DNA from: DAISIL01 sp036822015
Lineage (GTDB): Bacteria > Bacteroidota > Bacteroidia > Cytophagales > Bernardetiaceae
Direction: 5' to 3'
DNA length: 43,820 bases
Assembly: GCA_036822015.1 (NCBI GenBank)
Contig: DAISIL010000023.1
Location: forward strand, 1-43,820
Shown here: positions 21,757 through 29,352 of the stretch, in pieces
How positions within the stretch are numbered: position 1 is the stretch's first letter
How the letters are laid out: the number at the start of each line of letters is the position of its first letter
Program-made: the position numbers and the translations under genes
The notes under the pieces: model-generated
What the model was told of the DNA's origin: nothing
Databases searched by the model: none
Seen by the model: the letters and a program-made list of their open reading frames with translations, nothing else

Positions 21757-23148
21757 TTGAAAAACAAATATATTGACCTGATTGAGCAAACCTTTGAGTT
21801 TCCCCAGGAGGAATTTCGGGTAGAAGATAATGCCTTGTTGTTCCATGAGATTCCGCTTATGGAGGTCATCAAGCAGTACGGGACACCCTTGCGCTTGACG
21901 TATTTACCCAAAATATCTGCCCAAATCACACGCGCCAAACGCATGATGAACGTGGCTATGGCTAAGGTGGACTATGAAGGCGACTATCACTATTGCTACT
22001 GTACCAAAAGCTCGCACTTTTCTTTTGTGTTGGAGGAAGCCCTCAAAAATGATGTACACATCGAGACATCTTCGGCTTTTGATATCAACATCGTCGAGCG
22101 TTTACACGAGGAGGGACTTCTGGAAAAAGATCGCTACATCGTCTGCAATGGCTGTAAACGCCCGCAGTACATCGAGAACATTGCCCGACTGATTAAGAAC
22201 GGTTTTGAGAACGTCGTCGTCGTCCTGGACAACATCCGTGAACTGGACCAGTTGGAGGCCGTCCTGGATCGCCCTTGCAAGATCGGCATCCGAATCGCGG
22301 CCGAAGAAGACCCCAAGTTTGAGTTTTATACCTCTCGGCTGGGGATTGGTTACAAAGACATCGTCCCTTTTTATGAATCGCGGATCAAGAACAACCCAAT
22401 GTTCCGCTTTGAGATGCTTCACTTTTTCATCAACACAGGCATCAGCGATACGGCCTACTATTGGAGCGAACTAAGCAAGTGCGTGGGCGTTTATCGAGAA
22501 TTAGCTAAGGTAGCCCCCTACTTGCGCAGCCTCAATATCGGCGGTGGGCTGCCGATCAAGAACTCGCTCTCTTTTGCGTATGACTACGAGTACATTTTGG
22601 AGGAAATCATTGCCCAAATCAAGAACATGTGCCAAACCGAAAACGTCAAAGAACCCGATATTTTTACCGAGTTTGGGTCTTTTACGGTGGGAGAAAGTGG
22701 GGCTACCATTTTTTCGGTGATGGAGCAGAAAAAGCAAAACGACCGTGAGGTATGGTACATGATCGACGGTTCTTTTATGACCTCCCTACCGGATAGCTGG
22801 GCGATTAGTAAGCGGTTTACGCTCCTTGCCGTCAATCATTGGGATGCCATTTATGAGCGCGTCTTGCTCGGTGGCTTGACCTGTGATAGCGATGACTACT
22901 ACAACTCGGAGGCACACCGCAACGCCATCTACCTGCCTCGCTACGATCCCGATGATCCGCTCTATATCGGCTTTTTTCATACGGGCGCGTATCAGGAATC
23001 TTTGGGCGGCTATGGAGGGATTCAGCATTGCCTTACACCTGCCCCTAAGCACGTGATTATCAATAAACTTCCCGATGGAGACTACAGTACGCGCCTCTAT
23101 GCTAAGGAACAAAGTTACAAATCTATGCTCCGTATTTTGGGGTATTGA
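21757..23148 (+). CDS. speA: Arginine decarboxylase, short fold-III type
   Basis: A 463-residue PLP enzyme of the alanine-racemase-fold decarboxylase group, closest in form to the short Bacteroidota arginine decarboxylases that feed polyamine synthesis. The PLP lysine is K84 in YCTKSSHF. The glycine-rich phosphate site is LNIGGGLPIKN, the C-terminal block has GGLTCDSDD where the active-site Cys is expected, and GAYQESLGGYGGIQHCL follows. The start is TTG at 21757: the following MKNKYIDLIEQTFEFPQEEF agrees with remembered homologues, and the first in-frame ATG is 35 codons later, inside the conserved part. Carboxynorspermidine or diaminopimelate decarboxylase are less likely alternatives. A bidirectional terminator separates it from convergent exbD. 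Confidence 0.85.
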   Translation: MKNKYIDLIEQTFEFPQEEFRVEDNALLFHEIPLMEVIKQYGTPLRLTYLPKISAQITRAKRMMNVAMAKVDYEGDYHYCYCTKSSHFSFVLEEALKNDVHIETSSAFDINIVERLHEEGLLEKDRYIVCNGCKRPQYIENIARLIKNGFENVVVVLDNIRELDQLEAVLDRPCKIGIRIAAEEDPKFEFYTSRLGIGYKDIVPFYESRIKNNPMFRFEMLHFFINTGISDTAYYWSELSKCVGVYRELAKVAPYLRSLNIGGGLPIKNSLSFAYDYEYILEEIIAQIKNMCQTENVKEPDIFTEFGSFTVGESGATIFSVMEQKKQNDREVWYMIDGSFMTSLPDSWAISKRFTLLAVNHWDAIYERVLLGGLTCDSDDYYNSEAHRNAIYLPRYDPDDPLYIGFFHTGAYQESLGGYGGIQHCLTPAPKHVIINKLPDGDYSTRLYAKEQSYKSMLRILGY

Positions 23149-23210
23149 GAAAATTGGAACAATTTTTTCAGTAGTCTTTGTGAGCTTTTTTTGAAACAGA
23201 GTTTAGTTGA

Positions 23211-23267
23211 AAACAAAAAAGTGTGATGAGTCTTCTCTGTTGAGAAGCGTTCATCACACCTTTTTTT
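23211..23267. terminator. Bidirectional terminator between speA and exbD
   Basis: GTGTGATGA (23221-23229) pairs with TCATCACAC (23251-23259). Inside, CTTCTC (23232-23237) pairs with GAGAAG (23242-23247) around the loop TGTT. An A-run precedes the stem (23214-23220, AAAAAAG) and a T-run follows it (23261-23267), so the structure can stop transcripts from both sides. It serves two convergent genes. Confidence 0.85.
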
Positions 23268-23283
23268 GTTAGGCGGATAAGAC

Positions 23284-23742
23284 CTAATCCAGCCGTGGCG
23301 TAGAGGAGTAATTGAGCTTTAAAGCATTGGCTTTGCGTAGCTCCTGCTTTACGTCGATGACAATACCCATCTCGGTTTCTACATCTGCCTTGATAGACAT
23401 CGTGATCTTGTCGCGTTCTACTTCGTCAAGTTTTTCTTTTTCCTCCAACACAAAGCGTGGAATGTCCTCCGGTACAATCAGGGCATCATTGACCTGAATA
23501 CGCGGCTCGTCTCCATACTGGCTCACATCCTTTGGCTTACCGATGTAGATATAGCTCACGAGGGATTTCTTTTCCAGTTTTTGGAGTTGCGTTGCCTTAG
23601 GTATCTTTACATCAATGAGCAGTTCGCTGGTGCGCATGACGGTCGTTACCATAAAGAAAAACAAGAGCATGAAGATAATATCAGGCAAGGCAGCGGTTGG
23701 AATTTCCTGGCTAGTACCTGTTTTTTTCTTAAACTTAGACAT
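23284..23742 (-). CDS. exbD: ExbD-type biopolymer transport protein (first copy by position, last in operon)
   Basis: A 152-residue inner-membrane protein that, with ExbB, uses the proton gradient to energise TonB or a related envelope machine. It has a short cytosolic N-terminus, one transmembrane helix at about 20-40 containing the essential acid (ALPDIIFMLLFFFMVTTVM, D21), and a periplasmic C-terminal domain. It is the last of four genes reading exbB, small membrane protein, exbD2, exbD1 on the minus strand, with a 28-base gap from exbD2. Its C-terminal domain differs clearly from the neighbouring ExbD, so the two are probably a heteromeric pair. The start at 23740-23742 is the only reasonable one. 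Confidence 0.9.
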   Translation of the reverse strand: MSKFKKKTGTSQEIPTAALPDIIFMLLFFFMVTTVMRTSELLIDVKIPKATQLQKLEKKSLVSYIYIGKPKDVSQYGDEPRIQVNDALIVPEDIPRFVLEEKEKLDEVERDKITMSIKADVETEMGIVIDVKQELRKANALKLNYSSTPRLD

Positions 23743-23770
23743 ACGTATCTGCTGTTTTTAGAAGATGAAA

Positions 23771-24325
23771 TTAGTTACCGGCATTGCTCGGCTCGGCATC
23801 GGAGACCTGGAAGGGATACTTCTTACGTGCCTTGTCGTAGAGTTCCTTATCTTCGGGCGTTGCCTTTTTGGAGATTTCAAGGTATTTGGCCAGGGAAACG
23901 CCCAGGTAGTCAGCGCGTTCTTTGTTGTAGGCGGCCTTCACCTCATCCATTACCCGAACGTACATCTCGTATGAAGTCCCTCGGTCGGTCTTGACAGAGA
24001 CAACGGCTTTTTGTGGGCTTTGGGAGAGTTCAGGGTCTTTGCCCTCGTTGGTGATATGCTTTCGGATCATATCCTGGATGTCTTCTACTTTTGCGGGCTT
24101 CTCTTCGATCAAGAGCATATCCTGGGAGTTGAGCAGGATTTTGAATAGGTCGCGTTCTTTGATTTCTACATCCTGGATGTCGTCTGTTTTGGGGGGCAAC
24201 AAGAAGGAAAGCCCTTTGTCGGCATCAATCGTGGTCGTTACCAAAAAGAAGATCAGGAGCAGAAAGGCAATGTCGGCCATGGAGCCGGCATTGATTCCTT
24301 GAAGTTCACGTTTTTTGAGTGCCAT
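23771..24325 (-). CDS. exbD: ExbD-type biopolymer transport protein (second copy)
   Basis: A 184-residue ExbD homologue with one transmembrane helix. Residues GSMADIAFLLLIFFLVTTTI (14-33) carry the conserved Asp D18 used in proton conduction. The periplasmic part is longer than that of the neighbouring copy and includes QSPQKAVVSVKTDRGTSYEM, the usual place of the TolR/ExbD fold. Its ATG shares a base with the stop codon of the small membrane protein upstream (TAATG), so the two are translationally coupled. Two ExbD proteins behind one ExbB is a known Bacteroidota arrangement. Confidence 0.9.
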   Translation of the reverse strand: MALKKRELQGINAGSMADIAFLLLIFFLVTTTIDADKGLSFLLPPKTDDIQDVEIKERDLFKILLNSQDMLLIEEKPAKVEDIQDMIRKHITNEGKDPELSQSPQKAVVSVKTDRGTSYEMYVRVMDEVKAAYNKERADYLGVSLAKYLEISKKATPEDKELYDKARKKYPFQVSDAEPSNAGN

Positions 24326-24654
24326 TAGCGAAAGAATTTTGCGATTTCCGTATAAACAATGCCGCCGATGGCTACAAAGATCAAGATGTACATCATTTTC
24401 AAGGCACCGCCTACGTTGCGGGATAGACTTTCAGAAACCTCCTGTCCACCGATCATCTTGGCTTCTCCGGTTTCCATGCCCACACCGATAAAGTAAACGA
24501 TCGCCAGGAGAGCGATGGCACCACCGGTGTAAATGAGTGCTTTGGGGTTGTTGAGTACCGTCGTAACGAGCGGGGCAAGGATAGCACCGGCTGCGGCTAC
24601 GATGATAAGGAAATAAGTCAATTTTAGTCCAAATTCTGAAAAGAAGGCTTCCAT
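24325..24654 (-). CDS. Small three-helix membrane protein of the Exb operon
   Basis: A 109-residue protein with three hydrophobic stretches, about residues 11-32 (LTYFLIIVAAAGAILAPLV), 38-58 and 86-104 (MMYILIFVAIGGIVYTEIA), and a short polar loop holding GEAKMIGGQEVSESLS. Similar small proteins occur between exbB and exbD in other Bacteroidota Exb operons, as I recall; their role is unknown and may be assembly of the motor. The frame is open to 24711, but ATG 24652-24654 is preferred because the extra residues read through the terminator hairpin region. It is coupled to exbD2 by a one-base overlap. Confidence 0.75.
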   Translation of the reverse strand: MEAFFSEFGLKLTYFLIIVAAAGAILAPLVTTVLNNPKALIYTGGAIALLAIVYFIGVGMETGEAKMIGGQEVSESLSRNVGGALKMMYILIFVAIGGIVYTEIAKFFR

Positions 24655-24682
24655 AATAGGGTTGATATTTGTTAGAGTTGAT

Positions 24683-24728
24683 CCAAAAACAAAAGCATAT
24701 CCTGCCCGCACAAGGGACAGGATATGCT
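24683..24728 (-). terminator. Intrinsic terminator or attenuator between exbB and the exbD genes
   Basis: AGCATATCCTG (24694-24704) pairs perfectly with CAGGATATGCT (24718-24728), an 11-bp stem with a 13-base loop. On the minus strand it is followed by TTTTGTTTTTGG (24693-24682). It lies 7 bases after the exbB stop, inside what would otherwise be a four-gene operon. It probably lets exbB be made in excess of exbD. Confidence 0.8.
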
Positions 24729-24735
24729 AAAAATC

Positions 24736-25521
24736 TTATTTGCTCAATTTAGCTTCATGACGGATCAACAAATCGACCAACAAGATCGAGGCTTCCTCCA
24801 TTTGTGTAACCAGGGCATCGACCTTAGAGACACAATAGTTATAGAAAAGTTGGAGAATGATGGCTACGATCAGACCCGCTACGGTGGTCAAGAGAGCGAT
24901 TTTGATACCGCGTGCAACCAAAGAAGGAGAAATATCACCAGCAGCTTCGATGGCATCAAAAGCCTCAATCATCCCGATAACCGTTCCCATAAAGCCCAAC
25001 ATGGGGGCCAGGGAGATAAAAAGTGAAATCCAGACCAGGTTACGCTCCAGCTTAGACATCTCTACTGAACCCGCCGAAACAACTGTTTTTTCTACCATCT
25101 CAATACCACTTTTGGCGTTGGAAAGTCCCTGGGCAAAGATGGTAGCCACGGGGCCGCGTGTAGCCTTCGTTACTTCGACGGCTTTCTCTACACCGCCTTC
25201 GTTGAGCGCACTTTCAACGGTTTGGAGCATCTTTTTGGTGTTGGAGGAGGCTAAATTCAAGACCAGGATACGTTCGATGGCCACGGCCAATCCCAAAATC
25301 AGACAGAGCAATACGATACTCATAAAATCCCAGCCACCTTCGAGAAACTTCTCTTTGATGCGTTGATGAAAACCAGTTTCTTCGCCAGCCGTAGCACCCC
25401 CTTCATCGGTTTGCTCCACACGGGGCAGGCGTTCGTCGGTCAGGTCATGGGCGTATGTACACACCGCCGTACCGAAAGTAAGGGTACTAATCAATGCCAA
25501 AAGGGTCAGTAATTTTCTCAT
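24736..25521 (-). CDS. exbB: MotA/TolQ/ExbB proton channel family protein
   Basis: The 261-residue channel subunit of the Exb-type motor. An N-terminal signal-like segment (LLTLLALISTLTFGTAVC, 4-21) and a polar, probably periplasmic region to about 60 precede the ExbB core. The core has helices at about 67-85 (FMSIVLLCLILGLAVAIER), 155-180 (ISLFISLAPMLGFMGTVIGM) and 205-228 (IALLTTVAGLIVAIILQLF). The hallmark APMLGFMGTVIGMIEAF and the Thr-containing third helix are intact. It is the first gene of the operon; a terminator hairpin follows it before the small membrane protein and two exbD genes. The periplasmic extension is typical of Bacteroidota forms. The tRNA-Ser gene upstream is on the same strand. 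Confidence 0.93.
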   Translation of the reverse strand: MRKLLTLLALISTLTFGTAVCTYAHDLTDERLPRVEQTDEGGATAGEETGFHQRIKEKFLEGGWDFMSIVLLCLILGLAVAIERILVLNLASSNTKKMLQTVESALNEGGVEKAVEVTKATRGPVATIFAQGLSNAKSGIEMVEKTVVSAGSVEMSKLERNLVWISLFISLAPMLGFMGTVIGMIEAFDAIEAAGDISPSLVARGIKIALLTTVAGLIVAIILQLFYNYCVSKVDALVTQMEEASILLVDLLIRHEAKLSK

Positions 25522-25595
25522 GATTACAGGTAATTAAACGGATGTTGTTGTTTATTTCGGTAACAATAGGGTAAAAATGAAACAAAAATGCACTG

Positions 25596-25684
25596 CGGAG
25601 AGAGAGGGATTCGAACCCTCGATACCGCGGTAACGGTATACACACTTTCCAGGCGTGCGCCTTCGACCACTCGGCCATCTCTCC
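25596..25684 (-). tRNA. tRNA-Ser (anticodon GGA)
   Basis: A full cloverleaf on the minus strand. Acceptor arms GGAGAGA and TCTCTCC pair over 7 bp with discriminator G at 25596. The D-arm starts GGCCGAGTGG. The anticodon loop CTGGAAA carries GGA (reads UCC and UCU). A long class-II variable arm TACCG/CGGTA is typical of serine tRNAs. The T-arm is GAGGG-TTCGAAT-CCCTC. CCA is not encoded (CAG follows). Confidence 0.97.
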
Positions 25685-25780
25685 AGCATTATTTAACGCA
25701 AATTAGCTAAGAAAATAAGCAGCATCCAAATATTTCATTAAAAAAACTTCGATGCCCACAAATTTATCCACCTTTTGCGC

Positions 25781-25808
25781 TTGCAAACCTATAAAAAGAA
25801 TATCTTTG
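25781..25808 (+). promoter_or_regulatory. Promoter for the surE operon
   Basis: TATCTTTG at 25801-25808 fits TAnnTTTG; TTG at 25781-25783 lies 17 bases upstream and TTTG at 25774-25777 lies 23 upstream, either of which could be the -33 element. The start near 25813 leaves about 12 bases before ATG 25825. TTATCCACC (25764-25772), one base off a DnaA box, lies just upstream. Confidence 0.6.
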
Positions 25809-25824
25809 AAAAAAACTTTTGACG

Positions 25825-26619
25825 ATGAATCAGGCAAAAAAGCCCTTAATATTGGTTTGTAACGACGATGGCATTACGGCTAACGGCATTCGCGTCCTCA
25901 CCGAGGAGATGTGCCAACTGGATGCCGAAGTAGTAGTAGTGGCACCCGATAGCCCACAATCAGGGATGGGACACGCCATTACGATCAATGAACCTTTGAA
26001 AATACATAAGAGCCAGGTATTCAGTGATTTGGGTGTGGAGGCTTATGCCTGTTCGGGTACGCCCGTGGATTGTATCAAGTTGGCCAAACACCATATTTTG
26101 TTTAATCGCCCACCGGATTTGATCGTCAGTGGGGTCAATCACGGTAGCAACAGTTCTATCAGCATCTTGTATTCGGGGACGATGTCGGCTGCCATTGAGG
26201 GGGCCATCGAAGGTGCGCCGGCCATTGGTTTTTCGCTGTGTGAGTACGGACACGACGCGGACTTTTCCCATACCCGCCCCTTTGTCCGTGCGATTGCGGC
26301 ACAGGTACTCGAGACCTCCCTGCCCCGTGGGACGGCCCTCAACGTAAACATCCCCGCTAAGAGTGCCGAACCTCCCAAAGGAGTAAAGATATGCCGCCAG
26401 GCACGGGCGAAGTGGCAAGAAGATTTTGATGAACGCATTGATCCTTACGGACGTAGCTACTTCTGGCTGGTCGGTGATTTTGTCAATTTTGATAAGGGAG
26501 AGGATACTGATGTGTGGGCCCTGGGCAACAACTACGTCTCCGTTGTGCCTTGTGTCTTTGATCTGACGGCTCATCATGCCATCAGCATCCTGAACAACGA
26601 ATGGAAAATCCTCGATTGA
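25825..26619 (+). CDS. surE: 5'/3'-nucleotidase SurE
   Basis: Stationary-phase survival protein; a metal-dependent phosphatase for nucleoside monophosphates and short polyphosphate. It has 264 residues. The metal site NDDGI is at 13-17 (D14, D15). VVVAPDSPQSGMGHAIT supplies the conserved Ser, and ACSGTPVDCIKLA plus VSGVNHGSNSSISILYSGTMSAAIEGA cover the other family motifs. ATG 25825 is chosen over an upstream TTG at 25819 because it lies about 12 bases after the predicted transcription start. One base separates its stop from the next ATG, so it heads an operon with a small membrane protein, a CNNM/CorC protein and a SusD-like lipoprotein. Confidence 0.95.
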   Translation: MNQAKKPLILVCNDDGITANGIRVLTEEMCQLDAEVVVVAPDSPQSGMGHAITINEPLKIHKSQVFSDLGVEAYACSGTPVDCIKLAKHHILFNRPPDLIVSGVNHGSNSSISILYSGTMSAAIEGAIEGAPAIGFSLCEYGHDADFSHTRPFVRAIAAQVLETSLPRGTALNVNIPAKSAEPPKGVKICRQARAKWQEDFDERIDPYGRSYFWLVGDFVNFDKGEDTDVWALGNNYVSVVPCVFDLTAHHAISILNNEWKILD

Positions 26620-26620
26620 C

Positions 26621-26797
26621 ATGAAAAAGTTTTTCAATGCCCTCTGGCTGCCGGCGGCCATGGGCTTACTCATCGTTGGCATTGACCAAACACTTCGGCA
26701 TCCGGTATGGCAGGAGGGCATTCTGGCCAGCTATCCCTTCTTTATGTTTGCCTCCATTTGCCTACTTTTGCATAAATTCAGTAAAAAAAGCAAATGA
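26621..26797 (+). CDS. Small two-helix membrane protein, 58 residues
   Basis: ATG 26621 begins one base after the surE stop, and the frame ends in TGA 26795-26797, overlapping the ATG of the next gene by four bases (ATGA). The protein reads MKKFFNALWLPAAMGLLIVG, then a polar loop (DQTLRHPVWQE), then a second hydrophobic segment (SYPFFMFASICLLLHKF) and a basic end (SKKSK). Coupling on both sides argues strongly that it is real. The positive ends suggest both termini are cytosolic. I do not recognise a family. Confidence 0.75.
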   Translation: MKKFFNALWLPAAMGLLIVGIDQTLRHPVWQEGILASYPFFMFASICLLLHKFSKKSK

Positions 26798-28086
26798 CTG
26801 AAACCCTTTTTTACATAGCGATCTCTCTGCTGCTTTCGGCTTTTTTCTCCTCCATCGAAATATCCTTCGTTTCAGCCGATATGCTACAACTGACGGTCAG
26901 GCAGGAGCAAGGAGATCGTTTGGGGCGGCTGTTGCGGACGTTTTACAACCAAAGGGATCGCTTCTTGACGACTACCTTGATCGGCAACACCATCTCGCTG
27001 GTCGTTTATGGGGTGTTTTTTGCGAAGCTACTCGATCCTCCGCTGCAACAGTTCCTCGGGGAGCAGAGTGAAATCCTGCTCCTGCTCCTCCAAACGATGC
27101 TCTCAACGGGTGTGGTTTTGGCCATTGCCGAGTTTACGCCCAAATATCTGGGCTTGATCTTTTCGCACAACCTCAAACTCCTCCTGATCTTGATTCAGAT
27201 CATGGATCCGATCTATCGCCTCTTGAAGCCCTTCACCTGGGTTGTTCTCCAAACCAATAAACTGCTCATGAAACACGTCCTGGGTCTCCAGCAAACCAAA
27301 GAAAAGCACGAGGTACGGCTCCAGGATTTGAGTAACTTCTTGCGAAACGCCGAGACCAAAGACAACGACGAGCAGACGATGGAGTTTGAAAATAAGATTT
27401 TTGAAAATGCCATCGCCTTTCAGCGTGTCCGAGTTCGGGATTGCATGATCCCACGAACGGATATTGTCGCCATTGAGCAGACGGCCTCCATCCAGGAACT
27501 CCGACAGTTGTTTTTGACCACGGGACACTCCAAAATCATTGTCTATCAAGGAGATATTGATAACATCCGAGGCTACTGCCACGCCATACGCATGTATGAG
27601 CAGCCCCAACAGATCACCGACATCCTCACCGAAATACCCATCACCCCTACTGCTACGCTCACCATCCAACTCATGCGACGACTGATTGCCGAACACAAAA
27701 CCATCGCTCTGGTAACGGATGAGTTTGGCGGAACGGCCGGCATTATCACGATGGAGGACATCGTCGAGACCATCCTGGGAGAGATCGAAGATGAACATGA
27801 TAAACCCGAAGCCAGTGTTTATCAGGTCAGTACGAATATTTTTGAACTCCATGCCCGCTACAAAGTCAAGGACTTGCGGGAGGAGTACGGCTGGCCCATC
27901 CCCGAAGGCGACTACGATACGCTCGGAGGCTTCATCATCGAGACCCTGGGCAGCGTCCCCAAGAAGTTGCATATCATGGAGACCGATGCGGTTAAAATCG
28001 AAATCCTTGAAGTAAGAGGGGCCCGAATTGGGCAAGTGCGCGTAACCCTCCTCGAACCCGACAACACGCCACCTTATGAAGACTAA
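26794..28086 (+). CDS. CNNM/CorC-type membrane protein with CBS domains (hemolysin family)
   Basis: A 430-residue inner-membrane protein. Residues about 1-190 are a DUF21/CNNM domain with several helices (FYIAISLLLSAFFSSIEISF, GNTISLVVYGVFFAKLL, TMLSTGVVLAIAEFTPKYLG). Two CBS domains follow at about 205-325 (VRVRDCMIPRTDIVAIEQTA; the second with HKTIALVTDEFGGTAGIITM). A CorC/HlyC transporter-associated domain spans about 340-425 (YTLGGFIIETLG-like segment near 385). Relatives bind Mg-ATP and export Mg or Co ions; GldE of the gliding machinery is a distant relative. No lytic activity is implied by the family name. It overlaps the small protein before it by 4 bases and the SusD-like gene after it by 11. 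Confidence 0.9.
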   Translation: MTETLFYIAISLLLSAFFSSIEISFVSADMLQLTVRQEQGDRLGRLLRTFYNQRDRFLTTTLIGNTISLVVYGVFFAKLLDPPLQQFLGEQSEILLLLLQTMLSTGVVLAIAEFTPKYLGLIFSHNLKLLLILIQIMDPIYRLLKPFTWVVLQTNKLLMKHVLGLQQTKEKHEVRLQDLSNFLRNAETKDNDEQTMEFENKIFENAIAFQRVRVRDCMIPRTDIVAIEQTASIQELRQLFLTTGHSKIIVYQGDIDNIRGYCHAIRMYEQPQQITDILTEIPITPTATLTIQLMRRLIAEHKTIALVTDEFGGTAGIITMEDIVETILGEIEDEHDKPEASVYQVSTNIFELHARYKVKDLREEYGWPIPEGDYDTLGGFIIETLGSVPKKLHIMETDAVKIEILEVRGARIGQVRVTLLEPDNTPPYED

Positions 28087-29344
28087 GACTAATTCCATCC
28101 GCTGCATCTTATTGATCTTGCCCTTTTTTTTCTTATCCGCTTGCCAGGACTGGATCGCCATCGCGCCCAACCTCGAGCAGAACCTCCCCGCCGTACCCAC
28201 CAACGCCACCGAACTCGAAGAACTCCTGCGCGGGGGCTACGCTACGACATCCGAAACGGGACTGTATGGGGATTTGCTTTGGCTGACGGGGACACTTCCC
28301 GTAGGCTGGCTGCTCGGAGAGACGTTTTGGGACGACCCTGCCTCTCCCCTGGATGCGATTGCTTTCTCGCGGATGCAAGCCAACAACACTGCCGTTGCGC
28401 AACTTTGGCAGCGGGCATATCAAGCCATCCTAACGACAAATATCGTTCTGAGAAACAGCGATTTGGCCGGAGCAATGGCGCCCCAGCTGCGTGCTGAGGC
28501 TTTGTGTATGCGGGCTTTGTTGTACGTTGAACTCCTCGAAAACTTTTCCGTAGGCAAGCCAGAGCAGTCAGGCGTACCGCTCATAGACGAAAACACCACA
28601 GATAACTTTCCGGCGCGGGCTACCCGTGGGCAGGTGTATGCCCGCATCCGAGAAGACCTGCGGCAGGCCATCGCGGATTTGCCCGAACGCCATCCCGAGC
28701 ATCCTTTCCGCTGGGGGAGCAAGGCTGCACAAGCACTGCTGGCCAGGGTAGCCGCCCAGCAACAGGACTGGGCGGAGGTTTACGCGCTCACTCAAAGCCT
28801 TTTGGCGGCTTCACTTATCCTGGAGGAAGACCCACGCAGGGCCTTTACTGACCCGACTTCGGAGGAGGTCTTGTTTGCCTTTCGCACCAACACGCTCGGT
28901 AGCATCTACGCCGAGCGCATTTTGGTACTGAATGCCCATCTTAACCGCTATGCTGCCGAAGATCGCCGACGGGCGTTTTTCGTACCAGAGGGAAGCCGCT
29001 GGCGTTGTCAGAAGTGGAATAATGGAAATTTTGTACCTGTTTTGCGGTCAGCAGAGATATATCTCCTGGATGCAGAGGCAGCTTTACAACTCAATCAAAA
29101 TCCATCTGCATTAAATTTTTTGCGTAACCGAGCGGGCCTGCCAGCTATTCCAATAGACGGGTTAGCAGAGATTCAGGAGGAACGGCAACGAGAGTTGGCT
29201 TACGAGGGACATGCGCTACGCGATGTGCGGCGTTGGCGGCTTAGCCCAGGTGGTGTTCCTTTCGATGATCCCAGGTTGGTGCTACCTATTCCATCCAGCG
29301 AACTAGCCATCAATCCAAACTTGGTACAGAATGAAGGATATTAA
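28076..29344 (+). CDS. RagB/SusD-family lipoprotein without a SusC partner
   Basis: A 422-residue outer-membrane lipoprotein. A signal peptide ends in the lipobox LSAC with C23. The mature part has the SusD helical core: LYGDLLWLTG, AQLWQRAYQAILTTNIVL with its conserved Asn, and LRAEALCMRALLYVELLENF, matching the A-R-FY-Y-L block. The C-terminal block EERQRELAYEGHALRDVRRW and a final IPSSELAINPNLVQNEGY are diagnostic. Such proteins lid a SusC TonB-dependent porin and capture glycans or peptides. Here no SusC is adjacent; the gene overlaps the CNNM/CorC gene by 11 bases and ends the surE operon. It is shorter than most SusD proteins (usually over 480 residues). The partner may be encoded elsewhere. 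Confidence 0.9.
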   Translation: MKTKTNSIRCILLILPFFFLSACQDWIAIAPNLEQNLPAVPTNATELEELLRGGYATTSETGLYGDLLWLTGTLPVGWLLGETFWDDPASPLDAIAFSRMQANNTAVAQLWQRAYQAILTTNIVLRNSDLAGAMAPQLRAEALCMRALLYVELLENFSVGKPEQSGVPLIDENTTDNFPARATRGQVYARIREDLRQAIADLPERHPEHPFRWGSKAAQALLARVAAQQQDWAEVYALTQSLLAASLILEEDPRRAFTDPTSEEVLFAFRTNTLGSIYAERILVLNAHLNRYAAEDRRRAFFVPEGSRWRCQKWNNGNFVPVLRSAEIYLLDAEAALQLNQNPSALNFLRNRAGLPAIPIDGLAEIQEERQRELAYEGHALRDVRRWRLSPGGVPFDDPRLVLPIPSSELAINPNLVQNEGY

Positions 29345-29352
29345 ATCAGCAG

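Noticed and set aside
25764..25772. DnaA-like box TTATCCACC before surE as part of a replication origin
   Set aside because: It is a single near match with no cluster, no dnaA/dnaN genes and no unwinding element.
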